Shown piece after piece: positions 1 to 6,913 of a stretch of 64,000 nt of DNA. The notes under the pieces were generated by a model. That model saw only the letters and a program-made list of their open reading frames with translations, had not been told where the DNA came from and searched no databases. The stretch comes from Virgibacillus senegalensis. GTDB taxonomy: Bacteria > Bacillota > Bacilli > Bacillales > Amphibacillaceae. The DNA is taken from NCBI RefSeq assembly GCF_000821245.2, contig NZ_LN611424.1, forward strand, positions 520,459 through 584,458, in the 5' to 3' direction. Position 1 is the first letter of the stretch; each line of letters starts with the position of its first letter. The translations under genes and the position numbers were made by a program.

Positions 1-300
1 TTTCTCGCCTACCATTGTTGGCGATAAATGACAGACGGTTTCAAAACGATGCGTGAAATTCCGTGTTTAAGAGGACGATGGGTCTGCCTCATAAGCTTCG
101 CTAATTGCGAATGGTTGCTAAAAGCGGAGAAATGATCTTTTATCCTCTAACAATAGAAAAAACATTTAAGATCTGCACAACCTGTTTATTTTGGTAAAAG
201 GATTGCTTTTTCCAGAATAACTTCCTTGGAAAGATACATAATATCCTTTTCTGGACCAATCAATCTTTTTATAAATAAAATTTTTAGGAGGGTTTTATTT
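1..300. other. Left-edge stretch without a recognisable gene
   Basis: All three plus-strand frames stop within the first 60 bases, so at most the last few codons of an upstream gene could be present and none can be identified. The rest is AT-rich and carries the ribosome binding site (286-292) for the peptide gene at 301. No convincing SigA promoter was found. A SigH-like pair near 197-220 has the wrong spacing. Confidence 0.5.
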
Positions 301-456
301 ATGGTAAAAAGATTAGTTGCGTTGCTAACATTGGTGGTAGGATTTGCCTTGGTACAACCGGGAGCTGCTTTGCTGGCAGACGGCAAGGATACGGCACCGG
401 CAGAGGATGAAGCAATTGTTCTTCACTATGATCCAGATTATGGTGAAATCGGCTAA
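301..456 (+). CDS. Small secreted peptide precursor, 51 aa, possible signalling peptide
   Basis: I do not recognise this family. The ATG at 301 is chosen because AGGAGGG (286-292) sits 8 bases upstream; an in-frame ATG at 226 has no ribosome binding site. The protein starts with MVKRL, then has a hydrophobic core (about residues 5-24) typical of a Sec signal peptide, and a short acidic tail ending HYDPDYGEIG. Size and layout resemble exported pro-peptides of the Phr/RNPP type, which are cleaved and re-imported as signals, but no Rap or NprR-like receptor gene is visible because the window begins here. A small secreted structural or antimicrobial peptide is equally possible. A strong terminator at 575-606 lies downstream. 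Confidence 0.6.
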   Translation: MVKRLVALLTLVVGFALVQPGAALLADGKDTAPAEDEAIVLHYDPDYGEIG

Positions 457-574
457 TATCAATTCAGCTTATTGCTCTTTACTGCAGGGAACATGCAGAT
501 TAAAGATAAACAAAAAATAGCATCCCAGATGCTTCCCTCTTAACTTAATGAATGAAAACTGTTCTAAATAGATA

Positions 575-606
575 AAGCATCCATTTTTAAATGGATGCTT
601 TTTTGC
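575..606 (+). terminator. Rho-independent terminator
   Basis: Ten-base perfect stem AAGCATCCAT (575-584) / ATGGATGCTT (591-600) followed by a run of T. It ends the transcript of the small peptide gene and separates it from spoIIID. Confidence 0.85.
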
Positions 607-619
607 TGTTTTAAAAAAT

Positions 620-687
620 GGGGGACAGTCCCCCAACTCACTAATACTGCGTCTCGCTAAAGCGACAGCGAGGTGGGGGACTGTCCC
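620..687. repeat. GGGACAGTCCC-family inverted repeat, copy 1
   Basis: About 68 bp bounded by GGGGACAGTCCCCC at the left and its reverse complement at the right. The interior contains CTGCGTCTCG, shared with the copy at 48375-48441. It lies between a terminator and the spoIIID leader and has no coding frame. Confidence 0.85.
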
Positions 688-705
688 TTCATTTTGCAAA
701 TTTAA

Positions 706-734
706 TCATAATTGCAGGGCGATTTTAATAAAAT
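706..734 (+). promoter_or_regulatory. Candidate SigE promoter for spoIIID
   Basis: TCATAAT (706-712), 14 bases, AATAAAAT (727-734). This matches most positions of the SigE pattern (KMATATT, about 14 bases, CATACANT). spoIIID is a mother-cell, SigE-transcribed gene in B. subtilis. It predicts a leader of roughly 175 bases before the spoIIID start. Confidence 0.45.
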
Positions 735-766
735 GTAAAAAACCTAGCATTCAAGCAGGGTCTGAG

Positions 767-808
767 GTGAGCGAACTGTGGGGCTTTTCCACTAGACATC
801 GAAGATAA
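767..808 (+). CDS. Possible 13-codon leader ORF upstream of spoIIID (usd-like)
   Basis: GTG at 767 opens a 13-codon frame (SELWGFSTRHRR after the start) with AGGG six bases upstream. In B. subtilis a short translated ORF called usd precedes spoIIID and is needed for its translation. This ORF holds a similar position, but its sequence is too short to compare. A second frame (870-968) runs through the spoIIID start region without a visible ribosome binding site. Treat this as a hypothesis. Confidence 0.2.
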   Translation: MSELWGFSTRHRR

Positions 809-880
809 CAACAGCGCCGCTTAGTATCTTTTTACATAGAATATTCCAGTCATTACTTTCTCAGCACCTATGTCTCATTT

Positions 881-919
881 CACACCTTGGACTTACAACT
901 CAGGGAGGCGAGTGGTGTG
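881..919 (+). promoter_or_regulatory. Stem that would mask the spoIIID ribosome binding site and start
   Basis: CACACC (881-886) is complementary to GGTGTG (914-919). The latter contains the GTG start (917-919), and the loop holds the GGGAGG ribosome binding site (903-908). Pairing can extend after a small bulge through CAT (876-878) and ATG (921-923). Such a fold would make translation depend on upstream translation or a melting factor. Confidence 0.4.
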
Positions 920-1201
920 CATGACTACATCAAAGAGAGAACTATCAGGATTGGGAAGTACATTGTAGAAACAAGGAAGACGGTAAGAGTAATTGCAAAA
1001 GAGTTTGGCGTTTCAAAAAGCACGGTTCATAAAGATTTAACCGAGCGGCTGCCCGAAATCAACCCGGAACTGGCCGCAGAAGTAAAAACGATTTTGGATC
1101 ATCATAAAGCAATCCGCCACCTACGCGGCGGCCAAGCTACAAAATTAAAATACAGCGTCAACACCCCAGAAGCAGACACCCCAGCAGAACCAGTAAGTTA
1201 A
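917..1201 (+). CDS. spoIIID: Stage III sporulation transcriptional regulator SpoIIID
   Basis: SpoIIID is a small DNA-binding protein of the mother cell that activates or represses many SigE-dependent genes during engulfment. The protein is 94 aa, close to the family length of about 90, and begins (M)HDYIKERTIRIGKYIVETR. It has the helix-turn-helix segment VRVIAKEFGVSKSTVHKD and the basic C-terminal tail RHLRGGQATKLKY that contacts the minor groove. The start is GTG at 917, preceded by GGGAGG (903-908); the in-frame ATG at 887 would add ten residues absent from the family. It precedes mbl, as in Bacillus. Expression is probably from the SigE promoter at 706-734. Confidence 0.96.
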   Translation: MHDYIKERTIRIGKYIVETRKTVRVIAKEFGVSKSTVHKDLTERLPEINPELAAEVKTILDHHKAIRHLRGGQATKLKYSVNTPEADTPAEPVS

Positions 1202-1218
1202 TCGATAGGAGATGTTAG

Positions 1219-1440
1219 TAAAACTTGGCTTGCCGCCCAAAATGGCGGAAGCCTTCGTTTTACTTATACTTTTTTCCGATAAAAGAAGATAGTCGGGAAA
1301 AGTGATAAAAACTTGGCTTGCCGCCCAAAATGGCGGAAGCCTTCGTTTTACTTATACTTTTTTCCAATAAAAGAAGATGGCCGGGAAAAGTGGTAAAAAC
1401 TTGGCTTGCCGCCCAAAAAATGGCGGAAGCCTTCTTTTAT
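1219..1440. repeat. 88-bp tandem repeat array, 2.5 copies, two hairpins per unit
   Basis: Units start at 1219, 1307 and 1395, giving an exact 88-base period; the third is cut after its first half. Each unit carries a strong hairpin, GGCTT-g-CCGCC pairing with GGCGG-AAGCC, flanked by AAAAC and GTTTT, so it looks like a terminator readable in both directions. The second half carries a weaker inverted repeat (ACTTTTTTCC / GGGAAAAGT). The array immediately follows spoIIID and probably insulates mbl from it. The third copy has two extra A in its loop. Confidence 0.85.
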
Positions 1441-1642
1441 AACGAAAAATATTCAGTATCTCCTGCTTCCAATCTAAAGTCATCATGAATAACGGATCCG
1501 GCCCACATCCTAACTTTTGCGGGTTACGTAAAAATCAATGAGAAGCAAAGCACATGATTTTTCCCTTTGATTTGCAGGTGTCTAAGCAATCTTCAACAAA
1601 ATTTGGAAATTATCGAGATTTTTTTTCAATCCTGCTAACTAA

Positions 1643-1664
1643 TTGAAAAGAATTGTGATAAAAT
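1643..1664 (+). promoter_or_regulatory. Candidate mbl promoter with extended -10
   Basis: TGATAAAAT (1656-1664) fits an extended -10 element (TGN plus TAAAAT). TTGAAA at 1643-1648 is too close to serve as a normal -35. The stretch 1441-1640 between the repeat array and this site shows nothing else. Confidence 0.35.
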
Positions 1665-1734
1665 ATATGATTAGTAGCATTGTGTTCAGGGACGGATACG
1701 ACGCATCAATATTATGCAGGGAGGATCAAGATTC

Positions 1735-2736
1735 ATGTTTTCTAGGGACATTGGAATAGATCTTGGGACAGCGAACGTGTTAATTCATGTTAAAGGAAAA
1801 GGAATCGTACTAAATGAACCTTCGGTAGTTGCCATGGACCGCAACTCGGGAAAAGTTTTGGAAGTGGGAGATGCTGCACGGCGCATGGTTGGACGTACCC
1901 CGGGCAATATTGAAGCTATTCGACCACTGAAAGACGGGGTCATTGCCGATTTTGATGTAACAGAAGCGATGTTAAGACACTTTATTAATAAAATAAATGC
2001 ACGCGGCTTCTTATCAAAGCCCCGCATGTTGATTTGCTGTCCGACCAACATAACGAAGGTAGAACAGAAAGCAATCAAAGAAGCCGCCGAAAAGTCAGGT
2101 GGCAAGAAAATTTACTTAGAAGAAGAACCGAAAGTGGCAGCCATCGGAGCGGGAATGGATATTTTCCAGCCGAGCGGTAACATGGTTGTGGACATCGGTG
2201 GCGGTACGACAGATGTAGCTGTCCTTTCCATGGGCGACATTGTAACTGCTCAGTCAATCAAAATGGCTGGTGACAAGTTTGATTATGAAATTCTAAATTA
2301 TGTAAAGAAAAAATATAAATTGTTGATCGGCGAGCGTACGGCAGAGGATATCAAGATTAATGTAGCGACGGTATTCCCGGGTGCACGTGATGAAAGCATC
2401 GACATTCGCGGCCGTGACATGGTGACCGGACTTCCACGTACAATTACGATCCGTTCAGGCGAAATTGAAGAAGCACTTCGCGAATCGGTTGCTTTGATTG
2501 TGCAGGCAGCGAAAACGGTATTGGAGCATACTCCGCCTGAGCTTTCGGCAGATATTATCGACCGGGGAGTCATTCTGACCGGTGGAGGTGCATTGCTGCA
2601 CGGATTCGATCAATTGCTGGCTGACCAGCTGAAAGTACCAGTGTTGTTGGCGGATGAGCCGATGAACTGTGTGGCCAGAGGTACAGGCATCATGCTGGAA
2701 AACATCGACAAGGTCGAAAAGAAAAGCATCGTTTAA
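1735..2736 (+). CDS. mbl: Actin-like rod-shape protein Mbl (MreB family)
   Basis: Mbl forms membrane-associated filaments that move with the elongasome and direct lateral wall synthesis. The protein is 333 aa, the normal length. The start is ATG 1735 (MFSRDIGIDLGTANVLIHVK) after GGGAGG; an in-frame ATG at 1714 would add seven non-conserved residues. Actin-fold nucleotide motifs are intact: phosphate 1 DIGIDLGTAN near residue 5, phosphate 2 VVDIGGGTTDVAV near 156, and the adenosine motif ILTGGGALL near 280. It matches B. subtilis Mbl more closely than MreB or MreBH and sits in the conserved spoIIID-mbl-flhO order. An elongation protein in a window full of wall-polymer genes suits the shared process. 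Confidence 0.96.
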   Translation: MFSRDIGIDLGTANVLIHVKGKGIVLNEPSVVAMDRNSGKVLEVGDAARRMVGRTPGNIEAIRPLKDGVIADFDVTEAMLRHFINKINARGFLSKPRMLICCPTNITKVEQKAIKEAAEKSGGKKIYLEEEPKVAAIGAGMDIFQPSGNMVVDIGGGTTDVAVLSMGDIVTAQSIKMAGDKFDYEILNYVKKKYKLLIGERTAEDIKINVATVFPGARDESIDIRGRDMVTGLPRTITIRSGEIEEALRESVALIVQAAKTVLEHTPPELSADIIDRGVILTGGGALLHGFDQLLADQLKVPVLLADEPMNCVARGTGIMLENIDKVEKKSIV

Positions 2737-2822
2737 TCGACAGTTTCTGACTGACGATAATGCGAAAAATGTCTGGAAATACAGATTATCGTTTGATTTT
2801 GGAAGCGGCTTTGAAAGAGCCG

Positions 2823-2850
2823 TAACGAATACATTGCAGATGGCCGAATG
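2823..2850 (+). promoter_or_regulatory. Candidate SigD promoter for flhO-flhP
   Basis: TAAC (2823-2826), 16 bases, GCCGAATG (2843-2850), compared with the SigD pattern TAAA-N15-GCCGATAT. It lies 30 bases before the flhO start, downstream of mbl. SigD control would fit flagellar rod genes. Confidence 0.4.
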
Positions 2851-2879
2851 GCTGTTTGCGGAAAAAAGGGGCAGGAATC

Positions 2880-3704
2880 TTGTTAAGAGGATATTATACC
2901 GCAGCTTCCGGAATGCTAGCACAGCAGCGAAGACAAGAGGCTTTATCGAACAATATCGCCAACGCACAGACGCCTGGATACAAGCAGGACCAGGCCACAC
3001 TGAAAGCATTTCCTGAGATGCTTCTGCAACGAATGGAGACGCAAAACGTACCAACAGGCCGAAACCTGAATAAAGCAATGCCGGCAACAATTGGCTCCAT
3101 CAATTCAGGGGTATATGTACAGGAAACCATTCCGGATTTTAGCCAAGGCGACTTGCAAGAGACTGGGATCACGACAGACGTTGCGCTTATAAATGGAAAC
3201 ATGCCAGACGAAAACGGCGGACTTTTCTTTACGTTGCAAAATGCAGACGGGGAAGAACGCATGACCCGAAATGGTAACTTCACAGTTGATGGCCAAGGTT
3301 TTCTTGTATCCAATCAAGGCTATTATGTATTGGATCAAACGGGAAATCCGATTCAGACAAATGGCATGGAATTTAATGTAACGGAAGAAGGGACCCTTCA
3401 AATCGACGGGCAGAATATCCCGCTTGGTATAGCATACGCACAGGATGCGAATGCCTTGATCAAGGAAGGCGAAAATTTATTTCGCATCGATGAAGATGCA
3501 GATCCGGTGATGGATGCTAGAGCTGCTGCGGGCGTTACCTTTTCGATTCAGCAGGGATCATTGGAAGGCTCCAATGTCGATTCCATGCGTGCAATGACCG
3601 AGATGATGGAAGCATACCGTTCGTTTGAAACCAACCAGAAGGTTTTAAAAGCATATGATATCAGTATGGAAAAAGCCGTCAATGAAATCGGCCGAGTGAG
3701 ATAA
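2880..3704 (+). CDS. flhO: Flagellar basal-body rod protein FlhO (FlgF/FlgG-like)
   Basis: A rod/hook-basal-body protein exported through the flagellar type III apparatus. The 274-aa protein has the N-terminal flagellar rod motif ALSNNIANAQTPGYK (about residues 20-34), a central FlgF/G-type domain, and the C-terminal coiled segment (NVDSMRAMTEMMEAYRSFE, near residues 235-253) that packs into the rod. The likely start is TTG 2880 (LLRGYYTAASGM), with a GGGGCAGGA ribosome binding site a few bases upstream; the ATG at 2856 has no such site. flhP follows after 13 bases, so the two are co-transcribed. Confidence 0.9.
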   Translation: MLRGYYTAASGMLAQQRRQEALSNNIANAQTPGYKQDQATLKAFPEMLLQRMETQNVPTGRNLNKAMPATIGSINSGVYVQETIPDFSQGDLQETGITTDVALINGNMPDENGGLFFTLQNADGEERMTRNGNFTVDGQGFLVSNQGYYVLDQTGNPIQTNGMEFNVTEEGTLQIDGQNIPLGIAYAQDANALIKEGENLFRIDEDADPVMDARAAAGVTFSIQQGSLEGSNVDSMRAMTEMMEAYRSFETNQKVLKAYDISMEKAVNEIGRVR

Positions 3705-3717
3705 GGAGAGTTACGTC

Positions 3718-4545
3718 ATGAGCAGAATCGGAATACAAGCAGCTGTTACGATGGGCCAATTGCAAAATAAATTAGATTTAATCGGCAATAATCTGGCGAA
3801 TACGAATACAAATGGTTATAAAAGCCGGGAGGCAAACTTTTCTTCTTTGTTATTTCAGCAAATTGACAATCTGTCGGATCCAGCTAACGCTGAGGGCAGA
3901 CTGACACCAGATGGATTGCGGATAGGATCCGGGGCAAGACTAGGTCATACCAATGCAGACTTGTCTGCCGGTTCTCTTCAGGAAACAGGAAGAGGATTGG
4001 ACGTAGCGCTGCTTGATGAAAATCAGCTTTTTCAAGTACAAGTTACGGAAAATGGCGTCACGGAAACAAGATTCACCCGTGCCGGTTCTTTTTATTTGAA
4101 CCCGCTTGAAAATGGTCAGGTAATGCTCACTAATCAGGACGGAAATCCGATTATGGGAGAAAATGGACCACTTTCTTTTGTAGAAGGGTTTGAAGACATA
4201 CAGATAACGGGTAATGGAATAGTTGAAGTAACTCGGAACGGACAGACGCAACAAGAAGGAAGGCTTGCGGTGGTAGAAGCGGTGCGCCCTCGTATATTGG
4301 AGTCTGCAGGAAATAACAGTTTCCGCCTTCCAGATTTAGATGCATTGAACTACCAGGAAGGTGAAATCATTCAGCAAGTTGCTGAAAACGATTTGCGGGT
4401 GAAAAGCGGTTCGCTCGAAAGTTCCAATGTAGATATCTCCAAGCAGATGAGCGATATGCTGCTGACACAGCGTTCTTATCAATTCAATGCCCGGTCTATT
4501 TCGATGAGCGACCAGATGGCAGGATTGGTAAACCAACTGCGGTAA
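3718..4545 (+). CDS. flhP: Flagellar basal-body rod protein FlhP (FlgG-like)
   Basis: Second rod protein of the pair, 275 aa. The N-terminal motif is LIGNNLANTNTNGYK (near residues 21-35) and the C-terminal motif is LESSNVDISKQMSDMLLTQ. AAGGAGAG precedes the ATG. It is clearly paralogous to the upstream flhO, and the order mbl-flhO-flhP is conserved in Bacillus. The two are assigned as O and P by order; sequence alone separates them poorly. Confidence 0.88.
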   Translation: MSRIGIQAAVTMGQLQNKLDLIGNNLANTNTNGYKSREANFSSLLFQQIDNLSDPANAEGRLTPDGLRIGSGARLGHTNADLSAGSLQETGRGLDVALLDENQLFQVQVTENGVTETRFTRAGSFYLNPLENGQVMLTNQDGNPIMGENGPLSFVEGFEDIQITGNGIVEVTRNGQTQQEGRLAVVEAVRPRILESAGNNSFRLPDLDALNYQEGEIIQQVAENDLRVKSGSLESSNVDISKQMSDMLLTQRSYQFNARSISMSDQMAGLVNQLR

Positions 4546-4617
4546 CAACAGGATGAGATGAATATCCACTTTGGTTAAAAATCGCAGAAGTTGAAATAGT
4601 AAGGAGTCATCAGAGCC

Positions 4618-4965
4618 ATGCAATCGAACAATCCAACTAAAGAAGTGAATCAAGGTCCAGCCAAGCGCAAGGAAATCAAGCAGCAGAAGCAGCAGCAAAA
4701 AACGGCAGCTGCTAAATCTGCAGAGAAGGCAAATGAAAACTCGGACCAAAAAAAGGAAAAAAGAATATGGAAGTTGCCTAGTGGAAGGCGCAGGATTTTC
4801 CCGATTTGGTTGAGACTGGTTGTAGTGCTTGTTTTGTGTGCATTGGCATTGATATGCGGATTGATGTTCGGGTATGGTGTTTTAGGTGACGGCAAACCGA
4901 CTGATGCACTGGAAGTATCAACCTGGGAGCATATTATCAACATCGTGACAGGCAAACAAGAATAA
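4618..4965 (+). CDS. EpuA-family small membrane protein (named 'RNA polymerase subunit beta' in some databases)
   Basis: 115 aa. The first 60 residues are hydrophilic and rich in Lys, Gln and Ala. They are followed by a basic stretch (KLPSGRRRIFPIWLRL) and one transmembrane helix (about residues 62-85), then the conserved tail GYGVLGDGKPTDALEVSTWEHI. This C-terminal half is the signature of the EpuA family (PF11772), whose function is unsettled; the polymerase label is misleading because the protein is a single-pass membrane protein. An AAGGAG site lies upstream of the ATG. It stands between flhP and fabZ and ends at its own terminator. Confidence 0.75.
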   Translation: MQSNNPTKEVNQGPAKRKEIKQQKQQQKTAAAKSAEKANENSDQKKEKRIWKLPSGRRRIFPIWLRLVVVLVLCALALICGLMFGYGVLGDGKPTDALEVSTWEHIINIVTGKQE

Positions 4966-4993
4966 GTATCTACCCAGACTGGAAAAGAATGAA

Positions 4994-5032
4994 AAAGGGT
5001 GCTCACAGTATTTCTGTGAACACCCTTTTTTT
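4994..5032 (+). terminator. Rho-independent terminator
   Basis: AAAGGGTG and CACAG pair with CTGTG and CACCCTTT, followed by TTTTTT. It ends the mbl-flhO-flhP-EpuA transcript. Confidence 0.85.
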
Positions 5033-5047
5033 GTGTCGATAAGAGTC

Positions 5048-5117
5048 CGGGGACTGACCCCATGTCCCCCAAAACAACTAATTTTCCCGTTTTTAAGTGG
5101 TTTCGGGGTCAGTCCCT
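5048..5117. repeat. GGGACAGTCCC-family inverted repeat, copy 2 (variant ends)
   Basis: Bounded by CCGGGGACTGACCCC and GGGGTCAGTCCC. This is the 'CTGACCCC' variant of the dispersed family, with GTGGTTTCGGGG near the right end and no coding capacity. Confidence 0.7.
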
Positions 5118-5131
5118 GGTTACGATTCTGG

Positions 5132-5278
5132 CTAAGAACCGGCTCGTCCACGGATGAATTTCACTACGAGTACAATGACTGCAATCACCAACAAGATATG
5201 GATAATACCGCCGACTACGTCAAAGATAAAGCCGAGCAGCCATATCGCCAGGATGATTCCTAGTATCGTCCAAAGCAT
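5132..5278 (-). CDS. Small hydrophobic membrane protein, 48 aa (lmo0937/DUF5670-like)
   Basis: A short minus-strand gene that automated calling easily misses. Translation begins MLWTILGIILAIWLLGF and contains two predicted membrane segments (about residues 2-19 and 24-40) followed by the basic tail KFIRGRAG. The start codon at 5278 follows a strong GAGGAGGG site. The LWTI, WLLG and RGRA elements are those of the lmo0937 family of general-stress membrane peptides, of unknown biochemical role. A SigB-type promoter (5319-5345) supports stress control. It converges on the repeat copy at 5048-5117. Confidence 0.75.
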   Translation of the reverse strand: MLWTILGIILAIWLLGFIFDVVGGIIHILLVIAVIVLVVKFIRGRAGS

Positions 5279-5318
5279 TTAGCGTTCCCTCCTCCTCATT
5301 TATCCAGCTATAAAGACT

Positions 5319-5345
5319 ATTCCCTTCTTGCTATTTGCTTGAAAC
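5319..5345 (-). promoter_or_regulatory. Candidate SigB promoter for the 48-aa membrane protein
   Basis: Read on the minus strand: GTTTCA (5345-5340), 15 bases, GGGAAT (5324-5319), compared with GTTTAA-N12-15-GGGWAW. It lies about 40 bases upstream of the start codon. Confidence 0.5.
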
Positions 5346-5424
5346 ATCAGGATATAAGTCAGGGAATGGAAGAAAAACTTCTCTTTAGGATTCACCAATT
5401 AGCTGAAAACATACTGGTTGATGC

Positions 5425-5453
5425 TTGGCGGAAAAGCTTGTTTTCTTTATACT
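5425..5453 (+). promoter_or_regulatory. SigA promoter of fabZ
   Basis: TTGGCG (5425-5430), 17 bases, TATACT (5448-5453). Confidence 0.65.
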
Positions 5454-5537
5454 TTAGAAGTAGGCAAGCATTTGGCAGAAAAGGTAGCTGGATAAACAGC
5501 GGATATAAAGCTGTCTGATGAATGAAAGGAGAAATGA

Positions 5538-5960
5538 ATGTTGGATATTAATGAAATCAAGGACATCATTCCACATCGGTACCCATTTTTATTGGTGGAT
5601 GAAGTAACAGAGATCGAGGAAGGTAAACGAGTGGTTGGCAAAAAAAACGTGACGATCAATGAGCCGTTCTTCCAAGGCCATTTTCCTAATTACCCTGTAA
5701 TGCCGGGTGTGTTGATTGTAGAAGCATTGGCACAAGTCGGAGCAGTGGTAATCCTTAACAAAGAAGAGAACAAAGGCAAGATTGGCTTCTTAGCTGGTCT
5801 CGATAAATGCCGATTCAAACGGCAAGTAAAGCCAGGGGATCAGTTACGGCTGGAAGTCGAAATTATTAAATTGAAAGGACCAATCGGTAAAGGAAAAGCG
5901 ATCGCGACCGTCGATGGCGAAACAGCCTGTGAAGCAGAAATAATGTTTGCCATTAAATAA
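5538..5960 (+). CDS. fabZ: 3-hydroxyacyl-[acyl-carrier-protein] dehydratase FabZ
   Basis: FabZ dehydrates 3-hydroxyacyl-ACP to trans-2-enoyl-ACP in the elongation cycle of fatty acid synthesis. The 140-aa protein is full length and starts at ATG 5538 after AAAGGAG. The hotdog-fold active site is intact: His in [12 protein letters not shown] (near residue 48) and Glu in [12 protein letters not shown] (near residue 62). The N-terminal element [13 protein letters not shown] is typical. It has its own SigA promoter and is followed by a dispersed repeat, so it is probably monocistronic. The position next to mbl-flhOP matches the location in B. subtilis. Confidence 0.97.
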   Translation: MLDINEIKDIIPHRYPFLLVDEVTEIEEGKRVVGKKNVTINEPFFQGHFPNYPVMPGVLIVEALAQVGAVVILNKEENKGKIGFLAGLDKCRFKRQVKPGDQLRLEVEIIKLKGPIGKGKAIATVDGETACEAEIMFAIK

Positions 5961-5977
5961 AGTCATGCTAATTATTC

Positions 5978-6036
5978 GGGGACAGTCCCTCCCAAGTACA
6001 GATGAATTCATCTCTGCTTCAGGAGGGACTGTCCCC
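5978..6036. repeat. GGGACAGTCCC-family inverted repeat, copy 3
   Basis: GGGGACAGTCCCTCC on the left and GGAGGGACTGTCCCC on the right enclose a short interior containing the palindrome GATGAATTCATC. In RNA it would form a long hairpin, so it may also end fabZ transcription. Confidence 0.85.
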
Positions 6037-6053
6037 ATTTCTGTTCCTGGTTG

Positions 6054-6078
6054 GTTTAACTAGCGGGGCATGGGGTTA
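6054..6078 (+). promoter_or_regulatory. SigB promoter of the acidic lipoprotein
   Basis: GTTTAA (6054-6059), 13 bases, GGGTTA (6073-6078). The -35 is a perfect SigB match and the -10 is near-perfect. Transcription would start about 75 bases before the lipoprotein gene. Confidence 0.65.
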
Positions 6079-6157
6079 TAGTGTAATCATAGTGGAATTA
6101 TCAAGGCGGCCCGTCAGGCGGTTATAAAAAGCGAGACAACAAGGAGGAGTCCGAAAC

Positions 6158-6520
6158 ATGAACAGTCGTTTACTATTCAAACTAGGTGCACCAGCTTTGG
6201 CACTTTCAATCGTATCTGCGTGTGGAAGCGGAGAGGAAGATCAGCCTCCGCCGGAAGATGAACAGTCTCCTGTAGAAGAAGACGGCGAACAGCAGACGGG
6301 TGAAATCGAGCAAGACGACGGCAATTCTGGAGACACAGACAGCCAGGATGATCAAGGGACCAATGACAATGGAACCGAGGGCGGAACGGGCGATCCGAAC
6401 CGTGATGGCAGTGATGCTTCCGAAAATGATGTAGAAAATGAAGACGACAGTTCTGATGATTCATCCACGGAAGAAGATTCTATGGATGAAGATACAGAAC
6501 AAGATGACGAAGAGCAATAA
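6158..6520 (+). CDS. Acidic low-complexity lipoprotein, 120 aa
   Basis: I do not know the function. The N terminus MNSRLLFKLGAPALALSIVSAC is a lipoprotein signal peptide with the lipobox SIVSAC. After the lipidated Cys, the mature chain is almost entirely Asp, Glu, Gln, Ser, Asn and Gly, with no predicted fold. It is paralogous to the lipoprotein at 6914-7249: both begin with a KLGA core, then CG and a PPPED motif. Such chains are likely disordered and strongly negatively charged at the outer membrane face. The ribosome binding site is AAGGAGGAG. A SigB promoter suggests stress-induced expression. Confidence 0.8.
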   Translation: MNSRLLFKLGAPALALSIVSACGSGEEDQPPPEDEQSPVEEDGEQQTGEIEQDDGNSGDTDSQDDQGTNDNGTEGGTGDPNRDGSDASENDVENEDDSSDDSSTEEDSMDEDTEQDDEEQ

Positions 6521-6530
6521 TGAAAAGACG

Positions 6531-6598
6531 AGGGACAGTCCCCCAACACTTTAGAGTGGTAGCGCGATTGTGTGTTACTTTGGTGGGGGACTGTCCCC
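6531..6598. repeat. GGGACAGTCCC-family inverted repeat, copy 4
   Basis: GAGGGACAGTCCCCCAACAC on the left and GTGGGGGACTGTCCCC on the right, 68 bp. The left 15 or so bases match copies 1 and 6. It begins 10 bases after the lipoprotein stop. Confidence 0.85.
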
Positions 6599-6913
6599 GA
6601 TTTTCACCTCAATGTTTACCCCTATTTGCCCGCCTATGGTTTTACTCCTTTTCCTCTTATGTATAATTCTTCTAATTGTATGGAATTCTAGGGATGTTCT
6701 TTCGTTTAATTTCTTCCCGCAGGAAACTGCTGAGGAGAAAGATAGCTGCTCTCATTTGATAAGAGGTTTCTGATTTTCCAGTTCCCTGAAATAAGGGAGG
6801 TTTGTTCCAAAACATAAAAAATTTATTGTACATCCTTACAAAACGCAGGAAACTTTTTTGAAAAAATGGGAAGGCTATAAATTGAAGACATCATCTTAAG
6901 GAGGTTTTTACAA
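6599..6913. other. Intergenic stretch without a supported gene
   Basis: An open frame at 6570-6773 starts inside the repeat, has no ribosome binding site and resembles no family. The rest is AT-rich leader for the second lipoprotein (AAGGAGG at 6898-6904). No clear promoter could be fixed. Confidence 0.5.

Noticed and set aside
197-220. SigH-like promoter (AAAGGATTG … GAAT) for the small secreted peptide
   Set aside because: The spacing between the two elements is about six bases instead of 11-12.
813-842. Second SigE-like -10 (CATAGAAT at 835-842) for spoIIID
   Set aside because: No -35-like element at 13-15 bases upstream; the site at 706-734 fits better.
1219-1440. Possible CRISPR array
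   Set aside because: The 88-bp units are near-identical throughout, with no unique spacers, and no cas genes are near.
2669-3016. 115-aa plus-strand frame spanning the mbl end and flhO start
   Set aside because: It overlaps two conserved genes in another frame and has no ribosome binding site.
5033-5263. 76-aa plus-strand frame over the repeat and the small membrane gene
   Set aside because: It is the complement of a well-supported minus-strand gene and begins within terminator/repeat sequence.
6570-6773. 67-aa plus-strand open frame with a hydrophobic middle
   Set aside because: It starts inside a dispersed repeat, has no ribosome binding site and matches no family I know.
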